The position numbers and the translations under genes were made by a program. This document shows, piece after piece, positions 24,477 through 35,883 of a DNA stretch of 64,000 nt. Under the pieces are notes generated by a model. That model saw only the letters and a program-made list of their open reading frames with translations, was not told the origin of the DNA and did no database searches. The first letter of the stretch is position 1, and every line of letters starts with the position of its first letter. The stretch comes from Spirodela intermedia (Eukaryota > Streptophyta > Magnoliopsida > Alismatales > Araceae), in assembly GCA_902729315.2 (NCBI GenBank), contig LR746279.1, positions 1,874,001-1,938,000 on the forward strand, read 5' to 3'.

Positions 24477-26150
24477 TGTCACTCAAGATGGAAAGAATGG
24501 GACTTGAATCCACAAACTATAAACTTTTTGAAACTTCTAAGCTCTGAACTTAGATAATTGGAACTTTAACCACCACATGATCAAAAGTGGAACCCTTGAA
24601 TCCACAAGTATAAGTAGAGGAAAACCTCATAGAAGAGAAACTCGAAATATTTAAATTAAATGAGTTGGGGCCTTTATTAGAGGGTCTTTATGTAGGCTTA
24701 GAAAGGAGGTGGGCCACACCCAACAAAGTTTGAAAAGTAAAATAGACCCTTGATGGACTCGATTTATAGGTTAAATAAGTCATCGTGATATAACCAAGTT
24801 TATACAAATAATATTTATATAATCTCACTTTTTTCTTCAAAATAAGTAAGGTTTGATCCTTAAGAAGTGTGAGTAATGAGAATAAGAATTATACTTATTT
24901 TAATTCATATATATATATATACTTAAGATCGTGAAAGGCAGAATTAAATCTAAAAAGGATGATGACAAGAAAAATAGAAAGTGTGGCAAAGGAGAGAATA
25001 AATCCAACACAATATAAGGATAGAATAAATAGTTAAATTACTTTGAACTAAGAGTTAATCTATCCATGAAGTAGATTACAAAGATGTCCTAAATCTAGAT
25101 TTTAGACAAAATCTCATTGTGCACCAGTCTTAGGTCGAGTGATGCTTAATCTTTGGCGATCTTGATGCACTCTAGGTTATCTTTTCTCCATGATGATCTT
25201 GGGCACAAAAATGTTGTTGATCAAGCCTTGATTTTTCTCCTATTTTCTTTGATTAGTCACTACTAAATAGGGAGCCAAAAAGTACCCTCTAATAGGAGAG
25301 CAAGATGCCTTAATCTTCTCGAGAATTAGGCCCCTCAAATAGATGATTATGATTAATAATTGACTCTCTTGATGGATGACCCAGATTTTTCCATGAGGGC
25401 GGTGTTCTAATCCTTCTCTTAATTTCATCTTAAGGCACCCTAAGATAGGCAGCCTAGATCTCCTCTCTTGATAGCCTTTTGAAGTCCAAATGAGTTAAGC
25501 CAAGGTGACCCCCTCTTTTGGGCCCATAAACATATTAGGCTGGTTCTCCATAAGACTTCACTTTTTCTTAAGCTAAAGACTTGAGCTTCTTCTATTACTT
25601 CCAACTCATAATAAAAGCTCCCCTAAATTTTTACAATCAAATAGTTATCAAGAAAATGTGAGAGAGTCACCACTTGACTTCATAAAAGTCAAGTGGGGTT
25701 ACTCTCATAATATAAATAAAATAATATGTATTAGAACTTAAATGATAAAATATTATGAATGTCATAATGAGTCAATAATACATATATAATTACATTCTCT
25801 ACCCATTAATTAGTATCTATATATAAGATACTAATATATAGATGCAACTACTAATTTATAATTATCAACTCTAAATAAAATCATATTAGATTTTGAAAAT
25901 AATAAACTCTAAAAAAATTAAACATACTCTAAGTTGAATCAAAATAGATTTTAGACTAAGTACAAATAGAAATTGGATATTAAAAGGAGTGAACAAACTC
26001 TAGATGGCCCTCCAAAGCTCAACCAATCTTCACATGTTTAAATAGTGGTCCATTAAGTCTTTTGGACCACCTTTCCACATTTTCTTCATTAGGGCCCAAC
26101 ACTGTGTTTTGGGCTCAACTTCTGCCTTTTGGACTTGCTAGGCTGCATCA
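24477..26150 (-). repeat. 5' LTR of the gypsy element, with ~1.2 kb extra sequence inside
   Basis: The ends match the 3' LTR (TGTCACTCAAGATGGAAAG at the left, GGCTGCATCA at the right). Between about 24757 and 25940 there is sequence with no counterpart in the other LTR, including a short hairpin near 25672-25708 (CCACTTGACTT/AAGTCAAGTGG). Either this LTR took an insertion or the other lost the segment. Confidence 0.6.
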
Positions 26151-28279
26151 TGAGTGATTCATATTGCATTAGTTACTTAGTCATTCAAGATAACTATATT
26201 ATAAGCTCAAAAGATAGAGCATATGCAATCCTTTGTATCCTTAGTCTTGCAGAGTGCTACATTAAATTTTATCCTATACTATTTGCAGAATACATAATGT
26301 TCATAGAAATTTAGTTTCAAAGCAAACATATCTTACTTTCTCATCTAAATTCCATTGGATGGAATCATCTAAATGTTGTGACAAATTGATAGAATCTATC
26401 TCAATTTTATCACTAGGTGTAACCAATATGCTATTAAAGATATAGCAAAAAGAAATAATAGAAAAAGAGCTCCAATATAAAGATCCTCATTGGTGTGTAC
26501 TCTTCTAGAAATTTTCAGGATTATCTTATTTATTAAAAATTAATCTTTATGTACATTGAAAGTATTTTAAAGGATCAAACTATTCTTCAGTTATAAATTC
26601 TCTTATTTCTAGATTTATGATGACATCATCAAATATCTATATTCTAGTTGTATCAATTTTACATCTATAAGGCTTCTATTGTCTCATAATATTATAGTAA
26701 TCTATAAGTGTTGGAAAGTTATTTAAATATTTTAACTACAAAACATGAGATCAATAAATTTATCAAATTATGTTTACTACTAATTATACATGAAATATGA
26801 ATAAATATTCTATAAAATATTACAATTAAATAATTTATTAAAAATTCAGAAATAATTGAAAATAATAATGTTAAATACTCAATTAAGATTTCCAAGAATA
26901 CACTTGAGTGTCATGATTTTCAACTCTAGAGTTTGACTGATTTCACTAGTTCAAAATATTTATTTGGTTATTATTTTGAAAAGTACTAGTATTTAGAGAA
27001 ATTATCACAAATAAAAAGTAATGATTAACTCATCAGAATCAATGAGAACCGTTGAAGTAAAATACACATATGAAAGCTTACTAGTTTTCTAAATTTCCAT
27101 TAAATAATTTCTTATTAGTTTCTAGATACCAAAGTAGTTGCTTGAGTTCTATTCAAACAATCATCAAATTTCAAGAATATTATTTTGACATAGCATATGT
27201 CATTGAAGTGATGATTATGCATATTGAGATTATGATTTTATACGCCTATTTGAAACTCATGATTGTTTTAAGGTGAATTGGATTAGTTTTGAATGTTGAG
27301 CCATTAGTTTATTTTGAGGTGTATTATTGCTTATGTTTCGATGATAATGAATTCTTACTTAACGTTTTTGAATGGATAAATTTTGTATACATATGTTGTA
27401 ATGAAAGGTCATACACATTGATTTCTCTTAGAAGATGTGCAAACCATAAAGGTCATTTTATATTAATTTCTGACTGTTCAAACTTCTAACTAATCTTTAG
27501 ATTTTTTTAACATTGAGAAATGATGAAAAACAACATAAGTTTTTGAATATAAATTGTTTATAAATTCAGTGCCTCTCCAACTACTAATTAATTTTCCATG
27601 ACCACCTCTAAGCTTTCTACCATCTTGAGATTATTGTTGATATTTTATATAGAGAAATATGTGTGAATTTGAGCAGTCTTAAAAGTTTGATGAAATGATT
27701 AGTAGAGAATGAGTTGAGAAGCAAGAATTAATTGAAACAATATCAACATCGACATTATTATAGTGCCAATATTTTTAATGTTCAACTAGCTTTCTCACTA
27801 GAAGAGAAGAACAAGATCCAAACCTAGTTTAAAATCCTCTTCATTGAAGTTCTAAACCTACATTGAGCTAATATTATCTCAATGAAGTTATGTTTTAAGT
27901 TTTTAGGAATGACTTGTAATTAAATCTTAATTTAATTGCTTGAGGGAGTTGTTCCCCACAGTCAACTATAGGCCTCCTAGAGCCATGGATCATTCAGATA
28001 ATTTCAAAGTAAAATTTTGTGGTAGCTGAACTAAGAACTGAGCGATTATAATTGTCAAATTATTAGTTTAGTGGAACACAATAACAGAATGTTGTTGAAG
28101 AACAGACATAGGGAGTTAGTCAAACCACTATGAAAATTCTTAGCTGTTCTAAATTAAGATCTAGATATATCCTTGTATTTAAAATTAAATTAAACAGATC
28201 AAAGAATTTAGAATTAGTTGATCAAAGTCAAAATTAGAATTTGAACAATTAAACCCCTCTTTTTTTATCTCACTGCAGC
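26151..28279. other. AT-rich region, probably decayed retrotransposon
   Basis: No motif is identified with confidence. If the Copia hypothesis is right, this stretch should hold the end of gag, the protease and the start of integrase, but I could not find the protease DSGA-type motif or the integrase zinc-binding histidines. Confidence 0.3.
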
Positions 28280-28970
28280 CAAAAATTTAACAATAAATAA
28301 AAAATCATTTGCAATGAAGGTAGATGTGAAGTATACAACTAGAATCAAATAGTCCAATCATCTACAACATGTACTTTTTTAAAAGAAGGCTCCTCTTGAA
28401 TCTTTAGTTTCCTCTTTAATATTAGATGATTTTTATTGGTATTCCCTATTCGATTGATTCATAATACTTTCCTTTTTCAAAGTTCTCCCTCTCGCTAGGA
28501 AGCCTACTCAATCTTAACCATGAGATTCTAGCATTCTGTTTCAAGTCTTTAGAATTAAAAAGACTTTGACATCTTCCACAAAGAAATCCTCTCTCTAATG
28601 TAACAAAGTATTAAGGAAATACTCATATGAAGTAGGTAATGAACATAGTAAAATTAGGGTTTAATCCTCATCTACTTAAGCACTAAGAGTTTAAGATCTA
28701 TGGCAATATTAATAAACTCGTTCAAATGAACATTCATGGGTATATCTTCATCTTCTTTATGAGAAAAGTGAATATTTGTTGCTTTACCTAGAAATAGTTT
28801 ATGAAATACTTTCTCATTAACCTTGACTCAAGTTTGAACCAGAGTTTCATGCAGATAGATTTCTTCATTAGCAACCTGTCGTATCACATCTATCAAGCTC
28901 AAATAAATCACATCAAGAGCGCACTTTAATTTCATTGTTCAACCCTTATTAAATTAACAATGACTACATC
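28280..28970 (-). mobile_element. Copia gag remnant
   Basis: On the minus strand, a mosaic of frames gives a typical Copia gag text: an IYLSLIDVIRQV-like stretch (near 28900), VNEKVFHKLFLGKA-like (near 28810), and a NVHLNEFINIAIDLKLL stretch (near 28700), in the order seen in plant Copia capsid regions. Frameshifts and stops make it non-functional. It lies just downstream of a primer-binding site and LTR on the same strand. Confidence 0.65.
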
Positions 28971-29071
28971 TATAGCGTCCAAATGTTTAAATTTTAGTCT
29001 TTTCACCAAAGACTTCAGTGTCATTCTTCACTGTCAATATTCACTGTTCCAATGAATAGTGAACACGGATT

Positions 29072-29100
29072 GAATCCCCAATTGGGCTCTGATACTAGAT
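29072..29100 (-). other. Copia primer-binding site
   Basis: On the minus strand TAGTATCAGAGCCCAATTGG follows three bases after the LTR end CAACA. This is the standard initiator-tRNA-Met primer site (TGGTATCAGAGC) with one change in its first part. Confidence 0.7.
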
Positions 29101-29687
29101 TGTTGAAACAAAATGACAACTCTAACTAAAATATCGGTATCCAATTGATCTGCACGAAATGAAATAAGGAGAAGGAAGAAGTATCAAATCACACCAAAAC
29201 ACTTATGGGGCTCAGAGGTTACCCTCCCGGGTCTACAGCCAACAACAATGATCGGATCTTTACTAGATGTCGAGAAGTTTATATGAGATTATTACCTCCT
29301 TCCCAAGAAACAGACGGGAAGGATCTCTCCTCTTCAGTATGGTAGAACAGGTGGCGGCGCTCACCTCTAACATAAGGGAGATGCAGCGGCTCTCAGCTCC
29401 TCAGCCAGCAAGAAAGGCAGCGGCGTCTTCTTCCATTATGCCAAACACCACCACCCACCACGATCACTCTTTAGTCTCTTCCCTATTCCACTCTTATGAT
29501 TTTACGAACGACAGAGGCCTCTATTTGTAATGGTCCAAGAGACTCTCTCGGACCCCCCAAGAGTGGGGAAAAATACCCAAGCCTAATAAGGGCAAATGGT
29601 GGCCCATTTCCGTGGGAAGTGGCTTGCTGAAATGGGCCCTTTATCACGTTTGCACATCCGTTTGCACGTGAAGGTGAGCCACAGACA
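29101..29687 (-). repeat. 5' LTR of the Copia element
   Basis: Plus-strand text begins TGTTGAAACAAAATGAC and ends GAGCCACAGACA. The adjacent primer-binding site and gag remnant show that it is a 5' LTR read on the minus strand. It is less decayed than its relative at 11886-12818. The longest open frame in it (29267-29530) is chance. Confidence 0.65.
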
Positions 29688-31432
29688 CCACCCCCATATC
29701 GGTTGGAACAGAACCCCACGATTATCAAAAGGAATCCCGGTCACACCAAATCTTCAGTGAAGGCAGCAAGAATGCTCACACCGCGGCGATACTTGGCTGC
29801 AGCCCAATTCAACAGAATCATAACGAGCTTGAACTAGAATGATTTCATCTATGTCGTTCGTGGGCGTTCCTTATCGTTGATAAGGAGAGCAAGGAAGGTC
29901 TATTAGAGGAGCAACCTTGAGGATCTTTGCATCGACAGAACTGAGCCCTGGAGAACATATTTACGTATAATTTTCCTGCCATATTGAAAATAAATATGGA
30001 ACAGAACAGAACCTGGCCTTGAGGATTACGTATAATCCTGGAGAACAGAACCCCACGATTGAAAAAAAATATATATCCGGCCTTATTTACGTATAATTTT
30101 CCTTTCTTATTGAAAATAAATTTCTTGCCTCCGTTGACTTCCGGTCGAATTGGCCGCCGCGGAATCGGATGTCCTTTTGCCGCCGAGGAAGGGAAAGATC
30201 GACGAGGGGCAGAGGCTAACCAACCGGGTACTCCGTCGGCCGAGGCACGTCCAGGAGCCCAAAGTCAACGCTGCCGCCTTCCGGGTATCACTTCAGCAGA
30301 AAGGGTGCTCCTCCGACGGATCAACCTCGCCGTGCGTGTCAACAGAGCAACTCCTAACCTGGTGACGCCACCGCCGAGCTTCTCACTCTCTGCGGCGGCG
30401 GTAAGAGCCCGTGTCGTCGCAGATACGCCGTCACCCCCCGAGGACCATGCGAGACATGTAAGATCGCCTTCACCACGCCGTCAGGAGAGGGGGCCGATAG
30501 GCTCTATCCATGAGAACGCCCGCAGAAGCTGTAACCCCCCCACCCCTCACCCCCTCCCCTCTTCTTCTCGGAGATAAAATCATTCGTGGGCAATAAATAA
30601 TCAGAAGAAGGAAAGTAGCTGCGGATCCCTGGATCATTCAAACCCAGGAACAGGAAAAGAAACAAGAACAGGAACAACCCTTTCTTTGTTTCGTGATATG
30701 CTGCTGGAGTTGGCGACCTGCCCCTCGCTCTCACTGTCATCTGCCGGGCAATGGCGGAAGCCGCAGCAGCCTCAGGTGGATGGGAAAACCAACTTGAGGC
30801 ACCGAGGAGCTCACCGACTGAGTTCGGAGGTACGGGATGGGCTCTAACTCCGTTGAAACTCAATGTCACAGACTGAAAGATGAAGCTCCGTCAATTCTGG
30901 AGAAGGGTTGACCCCCACGGTCGAGAGGTACATCCCTCTTGGACGGAGATTCTCCCGTTAACCCCACCCTTCCGTCTGGTACTTGTTTGAATCGAATACC
31001 AGAAAGACGTCGACCATGAGAATGATCCGCTTTTCGATAAATTTAGGATAAATGATCAATAAAGCCTACCCGGCATCTCTCTCTCCTTCTCTATCATTAG
31101 AAATCAGTCTGTCTGTCATTGTCCGAATCCGATCTTGAAGGACCTCCATTCTGGGTTCTATAGCGCGAAGAACATCAAAGTGGTACGGCCTAGTCAAGAG
31201 GTGGGATCAACTGGAGTGGGAGGACCACTCCTGATTCATTTCCTTCTTAGTGAGAGAAAGAGACAGATACAGAGACAGAGACAGAGACAGAGACAGAGAC
31301 AGAGAGAGCTGATTTGGGGAGAAGAGACTGAAGAAATTATCAACATGTATATACAAGAGAGGAGCTCTCCACAGTGTCGTCGACAATCATCACCGGCTAG
31401 CCATCGACAAGATGAAACCCCCTCCAAGGGCA
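29688..31432. other. Intergenic region, partly GC-rich, no supported gene
   Basis: A ~38-bp stretch (TTTACGTATAATTTTCCT...ATTGAAAATAAAT) occurs twice, at about 29960 and 30082. From 30140 to 30880 the DNA is GC-rich with open frames on both strands, but no family, start context or splice pattern is convincing. This is downstream of the RGLG stop codon and may include its 3' UTR (31132-31432). Confidence 0.35.
31262..31309. repeat. (CAGAGA)n hexanucleotide microsatellite
   Basis: About seven near-perfect CAGAGA units lie in the probable 3' flank of the RGLG gene. It reads as an Arg/Gln repeat in the open frame but is non-coding. Confidence 0.9.
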
Positions 31433-32815
31433 TCAGTAAAGCCTAATCTTTATGGTTATGGAACTCCTGCAAATCGGGCAAAACTGCAAGACTCCCCCGC
31501 AATCGTAACAAGTCTGCAATGCAAACACAAAGAGTCAGCAAGCCACCTCACGCTATAAAGAAACCCACCAACGGGGAAGTCAGAGAGGGTTTGACCTGGT
31601 GACCGCATCCAAAGGCGAGATCCTTGACATTGCAGAGGCAAACAGGGCACCTCTGTCAGGTCACAAGAAGGAGATTCTCGGACGTCAGTAATGGGATCCA
31701 ACACAGAAATTCCAATAAAACTGCACTCTGCAGGCCTTAAACGACTAGAAGAGGCCAAAGATCTCTCAATTTCATGTCCATTTAGGTATGTAAAACCTAC
31801 GGGTCTCAGCCAATGGCCTGTGGGTTTTAATTGGTTCTATCTGGAACAAACATGCTATAGCCCAAAGTGAGTTGGATTGGGCTTTGGGGTTTAGGATTTA
31901 GGATTTAGGGCATGGGTTTTTAGGTCTAGGGTTTAAGACTCGAGGTTCAACGTTCAGGGTTTTGGAAACAAGAGATTTTAGGGTTTCGGATTAAGCATTT
32001 AGATCAAAGAATTTATTTCTAATTCTACCACATAAAAGATGAGGAGGGGATCAGCCTCCGACACCTAAACTGAGAATTGGAATGCAAATAGGTGGACTGT
32101 GATCAGGCAGTTCTACACACTCGGATGGAGATGTGGGTAAAATCTTCTCTGGGTATCCAATAATCTCAGCTCCACTATAAGACCCAGAAGATGAAAACAG
32201 GGGAGTTGAGAGACCATCCACACCTGCCCGTTGATCTGTGGTGAGCTCTCCGGCGACCGTTTGACCTTGTACTCAATAATGCTCCCGCCTCCTTCCCTTT
32301 GGCTGCCTGCTGGACTGTGGCACAATATCGGCGGGGGAAGGCATTTTCTCTTCGAAAACCCTTTTCTGCAACTGCATTAGATCCAGGAGAAGTCCTGAGC
32401 AGAATCAGCTCCATGTTCCCTCAAGTGCTAATTCAGGAAAGAGCAGATATTCGGGCCTCTGAAGCCTTCATTACCCCAGAAGCTGAAGATCTACAGTCGC
32501 CCGGTACTGGGAGGGGACCTTCCTGAGAGCCGCCAGCACGAATTCCGCCTCCTTCCTTTTCTGCGGCAAGTCCCGGGCCATGATCTCCGTGAAATTGACA
32601 AACTGTTCATCAAAGAACGCACCTCTGATAAGACAACAGACGCTTTCAGCGTGAATTAGAACACCGCGGAGTATCTGACCTGAAAATTGTCGAATCTCCG
32701 GGCCGGTATGCGGTCGCTGAAGTCCCTCATCGTGTCCCAAGGCCCGTCCCCGACGCCCACCACCACTATCGACAAAGGGTAGTCGCTGCAACAAAGACAG
32801 ACGTTTAATCAGTAC

Positions 32816-32857
<42 letters not shown>

Positions 32858-33471
32858 TTAGAGAAGGCGCTGCTCCTTGCCTAGCTTTCACAATGGCATT
32901 GATGGTCGCTATCTCCTGTACACTGAGATGGCCATGTACAGGGTTGACGCTCTGGGTCACCTGCATTGAGCCACCAAGGTCAAAACGATGATCTCCAAAA
33001 AGTCCACTTTGCGAGAGCCATCGGCCCATCCAAATCAAAATCCATCAGCACAGAACAGAGCATCCGAGTTTGCTTCTGTAATCAGCTACATGGGAGAGAA
33101 AAACCAAGGAGACCAAGGAGGCAGAGCATCTGACCTGCCCATCAGCGATAACCAGAAGAACATGGTACTGGCCTCCGCTCTCGTCCACAACGCCCATGGC
33201 GGCCTCGATGATTGGAGCAAAGGATGTCGGGCCTGTTCTCAGAGCCGAACTCCATTAAGTTCAGCGGCAAAACCACAGGAAAGATACACTGCAAGGGGCA
33301 CGCGGGTACCTGCTAATTGAGCATTGGAAGCAATTTCTCTGTAGCATTGCAGCACATCATCAAACCCGTTGCATGGCTTGCCATCTGAGGTGAAGCTGAA
33401 GACGCTCTGATCATGGGTCGACACTGAATACACAAAGAACGCAAGCTCTGATGAGTCTGAAGGGAATCTAG

Positions 33472-33529
<58 letters not shown>

Positions 33530-34586
33530 GATCTATAGTTGGGTTCAAAGGGATAGCAGTCACCCAACTAACCGTCGCCAAAACCAAAGCAGGGGATGCG
33601 GTTGTCCTCGTCAAAGGAGGAAAGGGTCCTCCTGACGATGGATATCGCCTGCTCATACGGGTTTGGCGGATGGTTGAGGTCGTGCAAGCAGCGGCGGCCA
33701 AAGGAAAACTTGCCTGCAGATAGTCAGAAACCTGCTGCAATTAGTAAGTAAGCAATCCCCAGAGCCATGAAAGGAGGCGGAGTAGCTTATGCTGTCCGAT
33801 ACTTCAAAGCCAAAATTCGATGAATAAACTCGATGAAAGCGTTGTAGATTTCTATTGCCAGCAAGTGAAGGGACTAAAATCATCAACCATTCTGCGTTCA
33901 AAACCACAAAAAACCAGAAAGAACGAGGTACTTACGAGCCCTTTTGGCACCAAATCATGGATTCCACCCCCCGTTATTTCTTCATATTTGTGATGATATG
34001 AAGATTCTTAGGGAGGAATTTTTATGATGATCATATGGGCTGGCTGAGTTACCCAAATTGGCAACCAAGCAGCCATCCTGGAGAGAGAGAGATAGAGAGA
34101 GAGAGGTGTGTCCAGGAGAACCTGTCCACTCATTGCTCTTCGTGAAGTCGACTCCCAGAATCATGTTCGAAGATTCGAGCCCGGCTTGTGCGAGAGCGTC
34201 GCTCACCTGAGACACAGAGGATCGGATAGTAACTCAGCAACCAGATCGAATTCCTCGAAATCAGAAAGAAAAAATCATAGTAACCCAATTGGTTTTCTCT
34301 AGGCAATAAGGAGATAGGAGACGACGTCCTTCTGAAACTTCTCTGCCCCCCCTGGTTCTGCGGACTAGCTGCACGGGGGGGGGGGAGAAGATTATGACGG
34401 CAAAAAGGGTACCTGCTCATGTGACTGGAACCGTTGAGAGATCCTCAGGTAATCCATGGGATATACCCCTACATGAGCAGGATCCAAGCTTCTGCTAGAC
34501 GCTGAATTGAGAGAATGCCTATCGCTCTGCTGAGAATAACGGTGGTGGCGCGATGCTGATGCTCCCTTGGAGGACTTGCAGCCCAT
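31433..34586 (-). CDS. RGLG-like: RGLG-type E3 ubiquitin ligase (copine/vWA domain plus RING)
   Basis: This is a membrane-anchored ubiquitin ligase of the RGLG family, whose members add ubiquitin chains and act in hormone and stress signalling. Eleven coding exons join in phase to 401 codons: 34413-34586, 34122-34206, 33573-33713, 33310-33423, 33135-33232, 32881-32960, 32680-32785, 32475-32602, 32224-32365, 31596-31652, 31433-31513. The N-terminus MGCKSSK has Gly2 and Cys3 for myristoylation and palmitoylation. The vWA/copine domain (about 59-310) has a metal-site DFTKS (from Asp78) followed by NEWTGKFSFG and [15 protein letters not shown]. The RING (about 358-395) keeps CPVC, FGCGHQ, CYDC and CPIC. 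The protein ends IKIRLY, as in the family. Intron 6 uses a GC donor (GCAAGG). Introns carry GA microsatellites and a telomere-like stretch. Length fits the shorter RGLG members. Which RGLG ortholog it is I cannot say. Confidence 0.93.
31884..32002. repeat. Degenerate telomere-like (TTTAGGG) repeats
   Basis: Plus-strand text shows GGGGTTTAGGATTTAGGATT and then GGGTTT/TTTAGGG-like words up to about 32002. These match the plant telomere unit TTTAGGG with many changes. They lie within the 571-bp intron between RGLG exons 9 and 10. Confidence 0.6.
32818..32854. repeat. (GA)n microsatellite in RGLG intron 6
   Basis: About 18 GA units. On the gene's own strand this is a CT tract close to the GC donor of intron 6. 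Confidence 0.95.
33443..34289 (-). repeat. Inverted repeat, left arm (RGLG exons 2-3 and introns)
   Basis: 847 bp that recur in reverse complement at 35884-36725 with only scattered differences. The arm covers exon 2, intron 2, exon 3 and most of intron 3 of the working RGLG gene, including a (GA)n tract at 33475-33526. Confidence 0.92.
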
Positions 34587-35110
34587 CGGTTCACCTCAGA
34601 TTTATGTCCAAGATCCCTGCCAGAAGCAACACAGACCCATCATCACCCATCAGCGGATCACGTAAACCAGAGGCATGAAGAGACTCTTCGCTCCCCTCTG
34701 AAAGGGATTGCTCCTCCATAAGTTTTCTTTCTCCCTTCTCCGGAGCAGCTGCTGGCGGGCGGGTGGCGAGAGAACGATTTGGAGAAGGAGAGCGAGAGCC
34801 TTCTTATGTTGTTTCTCGTGTGAGGAAAAGTGAGAAGCCCAGCTTTTCTTTTCTCCCCCGTCTCGGAGGAAACAGATGAGGAACCCATCACATCGTAATA
34901 GGAGCCCTTGTCGGGTCGCGGTAACTGGTTCCGACGCTCACCTGAGAATAGCTGAGGCTGCAGAGCGAGTTCGTCCAAGGCGGAGCTTTCCCTGTTCCTC
35001 GTCAACCCCAGAGCGAGAATAAGGTCGACTCTCCTCCTGCTCCTCCTCCTCCGCCCCAACCTTCAGAGGTCCTCAGCTGGATATAAATGAGGACGAAGCA
35101 TGGACGCGGT
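34587..35110 (-). promoter_or_regulatory. RGLG 5' leader and promoter region
   Basis: The ATG at 34586 is preceded on the minus strand by a TTCTGGCAG acceptor-like site at about 34617-34625, so an intron in the 5' UTR is likely. The CT-rich GC-rich stretch at 34680-35060 looks like leader sequence. A TATATC/TTTATAT-like word lies near 35082 on the minus strand. Exact transcription start is unknown. Confidence 0.45.
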
Positions 35111-35332
35111 AAGCTCTTCAAGCGTGGAGGCAGAAGAAAGTGCCGGGAAATCAACGGGCTGGAGACAGTGGGGGAGGCGGTTGGAACCTGGGAGAACTTA
35201 TGGGGAAAACTTAATGGTGGCCAGTAATATAATCACGGAAAAAAGTAAACGGGTGGTTGAGTGACGAAGAGACTAACAAATGTCAACGCCGGAGGAGGAA
35301 TAAGAAAGGACGGAACTAGCAGAACCCAGAAG

Positions 35333-35701
35333 CTAACCAGGTGCTTCAATGATCGAGAAACGCATGGCCCCTTTCACCGACGTGACACAGCCTCTCGGTT
35401 GGGATGAAGAGGACGGAGACATGGTCATCGTGGAAACATGAAAATCTGCTCCGGCAGAAGACGGAGGACAGCGAAAATGACCGCGGAACGTAAGGCGAAA
35501 CGCCCGGTATCCGTAGGCACCACCTGCCCTGTACTCGTATTCATGGACCAGTTGCGACGGGAGACTTTCTGGCCGGAGGAGGCGTCCACCACCGGTCGCC
35601 TTCTCCTCTTCTCCCCGGCGACCTAGCTTCCGATCTCCTACGCCTAGACGGCTCGACGCGACGACTTCATGCCTGAGTGGGGGGCCCGCTGCCGCCGACA
35701 A
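35333..35701 (-). other. Open reading frame in the inverted-repeat spacer, unrecognised
   Basis: 122 codons without a stop, GC-rich, ending at a possible splice donor (GTTAGC after codon for Gly near 35333). A VHEYEYRAGGAYGYRAFRL stretch looks compositionally protein-like, but I know no family for it and see no partner exon. It may be chance in GC-rich DNA. Confidence 0.2.
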
Positions 35702-35883
35702 CGAGCCCTTGCTTCTCGTTGTCGGCGGGCCAGTCTAGATGACGACGGCAAACTGTTTGCTGTAATGTGAAGAGGATAAGGGATTGCATCTCCTCTTCGT
35801 GCCAAGTCAACGCGCAGCGTTGCCCCCGAGAGTAGCATCCTCCCGACCGCGTTGCCCGCATTGACCTTGACCTGGTAACTATG

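Larger units (their letters stand above)
16120..26150 (-). mobile_element. Ty3/gypsy LTR retrotransposon, decayed, with nested insertions
   Basis: On the minus strand the domain order is gag, reverse transcriptase, RNase H, integrase, flanked by homologous direct LTRs at 16120-16702 and about 24477-26150. The zinc knuckle lies near 21790 (CYRCEVKGYKSNIC, with Tyr where the metal-binding His should be). The RT region lies about 21060-20690 (VGERVGEN, CLDDM, SKVFS-like stretches), RNase H about 20390-20176 and 18109-18000, a DALSR-like linker near 17905, and integrase about 17720-16740. Stops and frameshifts occur throughout. RNase H is interrupted by a solo LTR. The RT-before-integrase order fits Ty3/gypsy and rules out Copia. 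Confidence 0.8.

Noticed and set aside
30059-30869. Open frames of 121-172 codons on both strands
   Set aside because: They overlap antisense in GC-rich DNA, with no recognisable domain or convincing splice structure.
33653-33907. 84-codon frame and its mirror at 36267-36521
   Set aside because: These read through intron 2 of RGLG and its inverted copy; the real exons are in another frame.
35101-35268. Plus-strand 55-codon frame just after TATAAAT at about 35083
   Set aside because: The TATA word is too close to the ATG to serve it, and the codons match nothing known; more likely RGLG upstream DNA.
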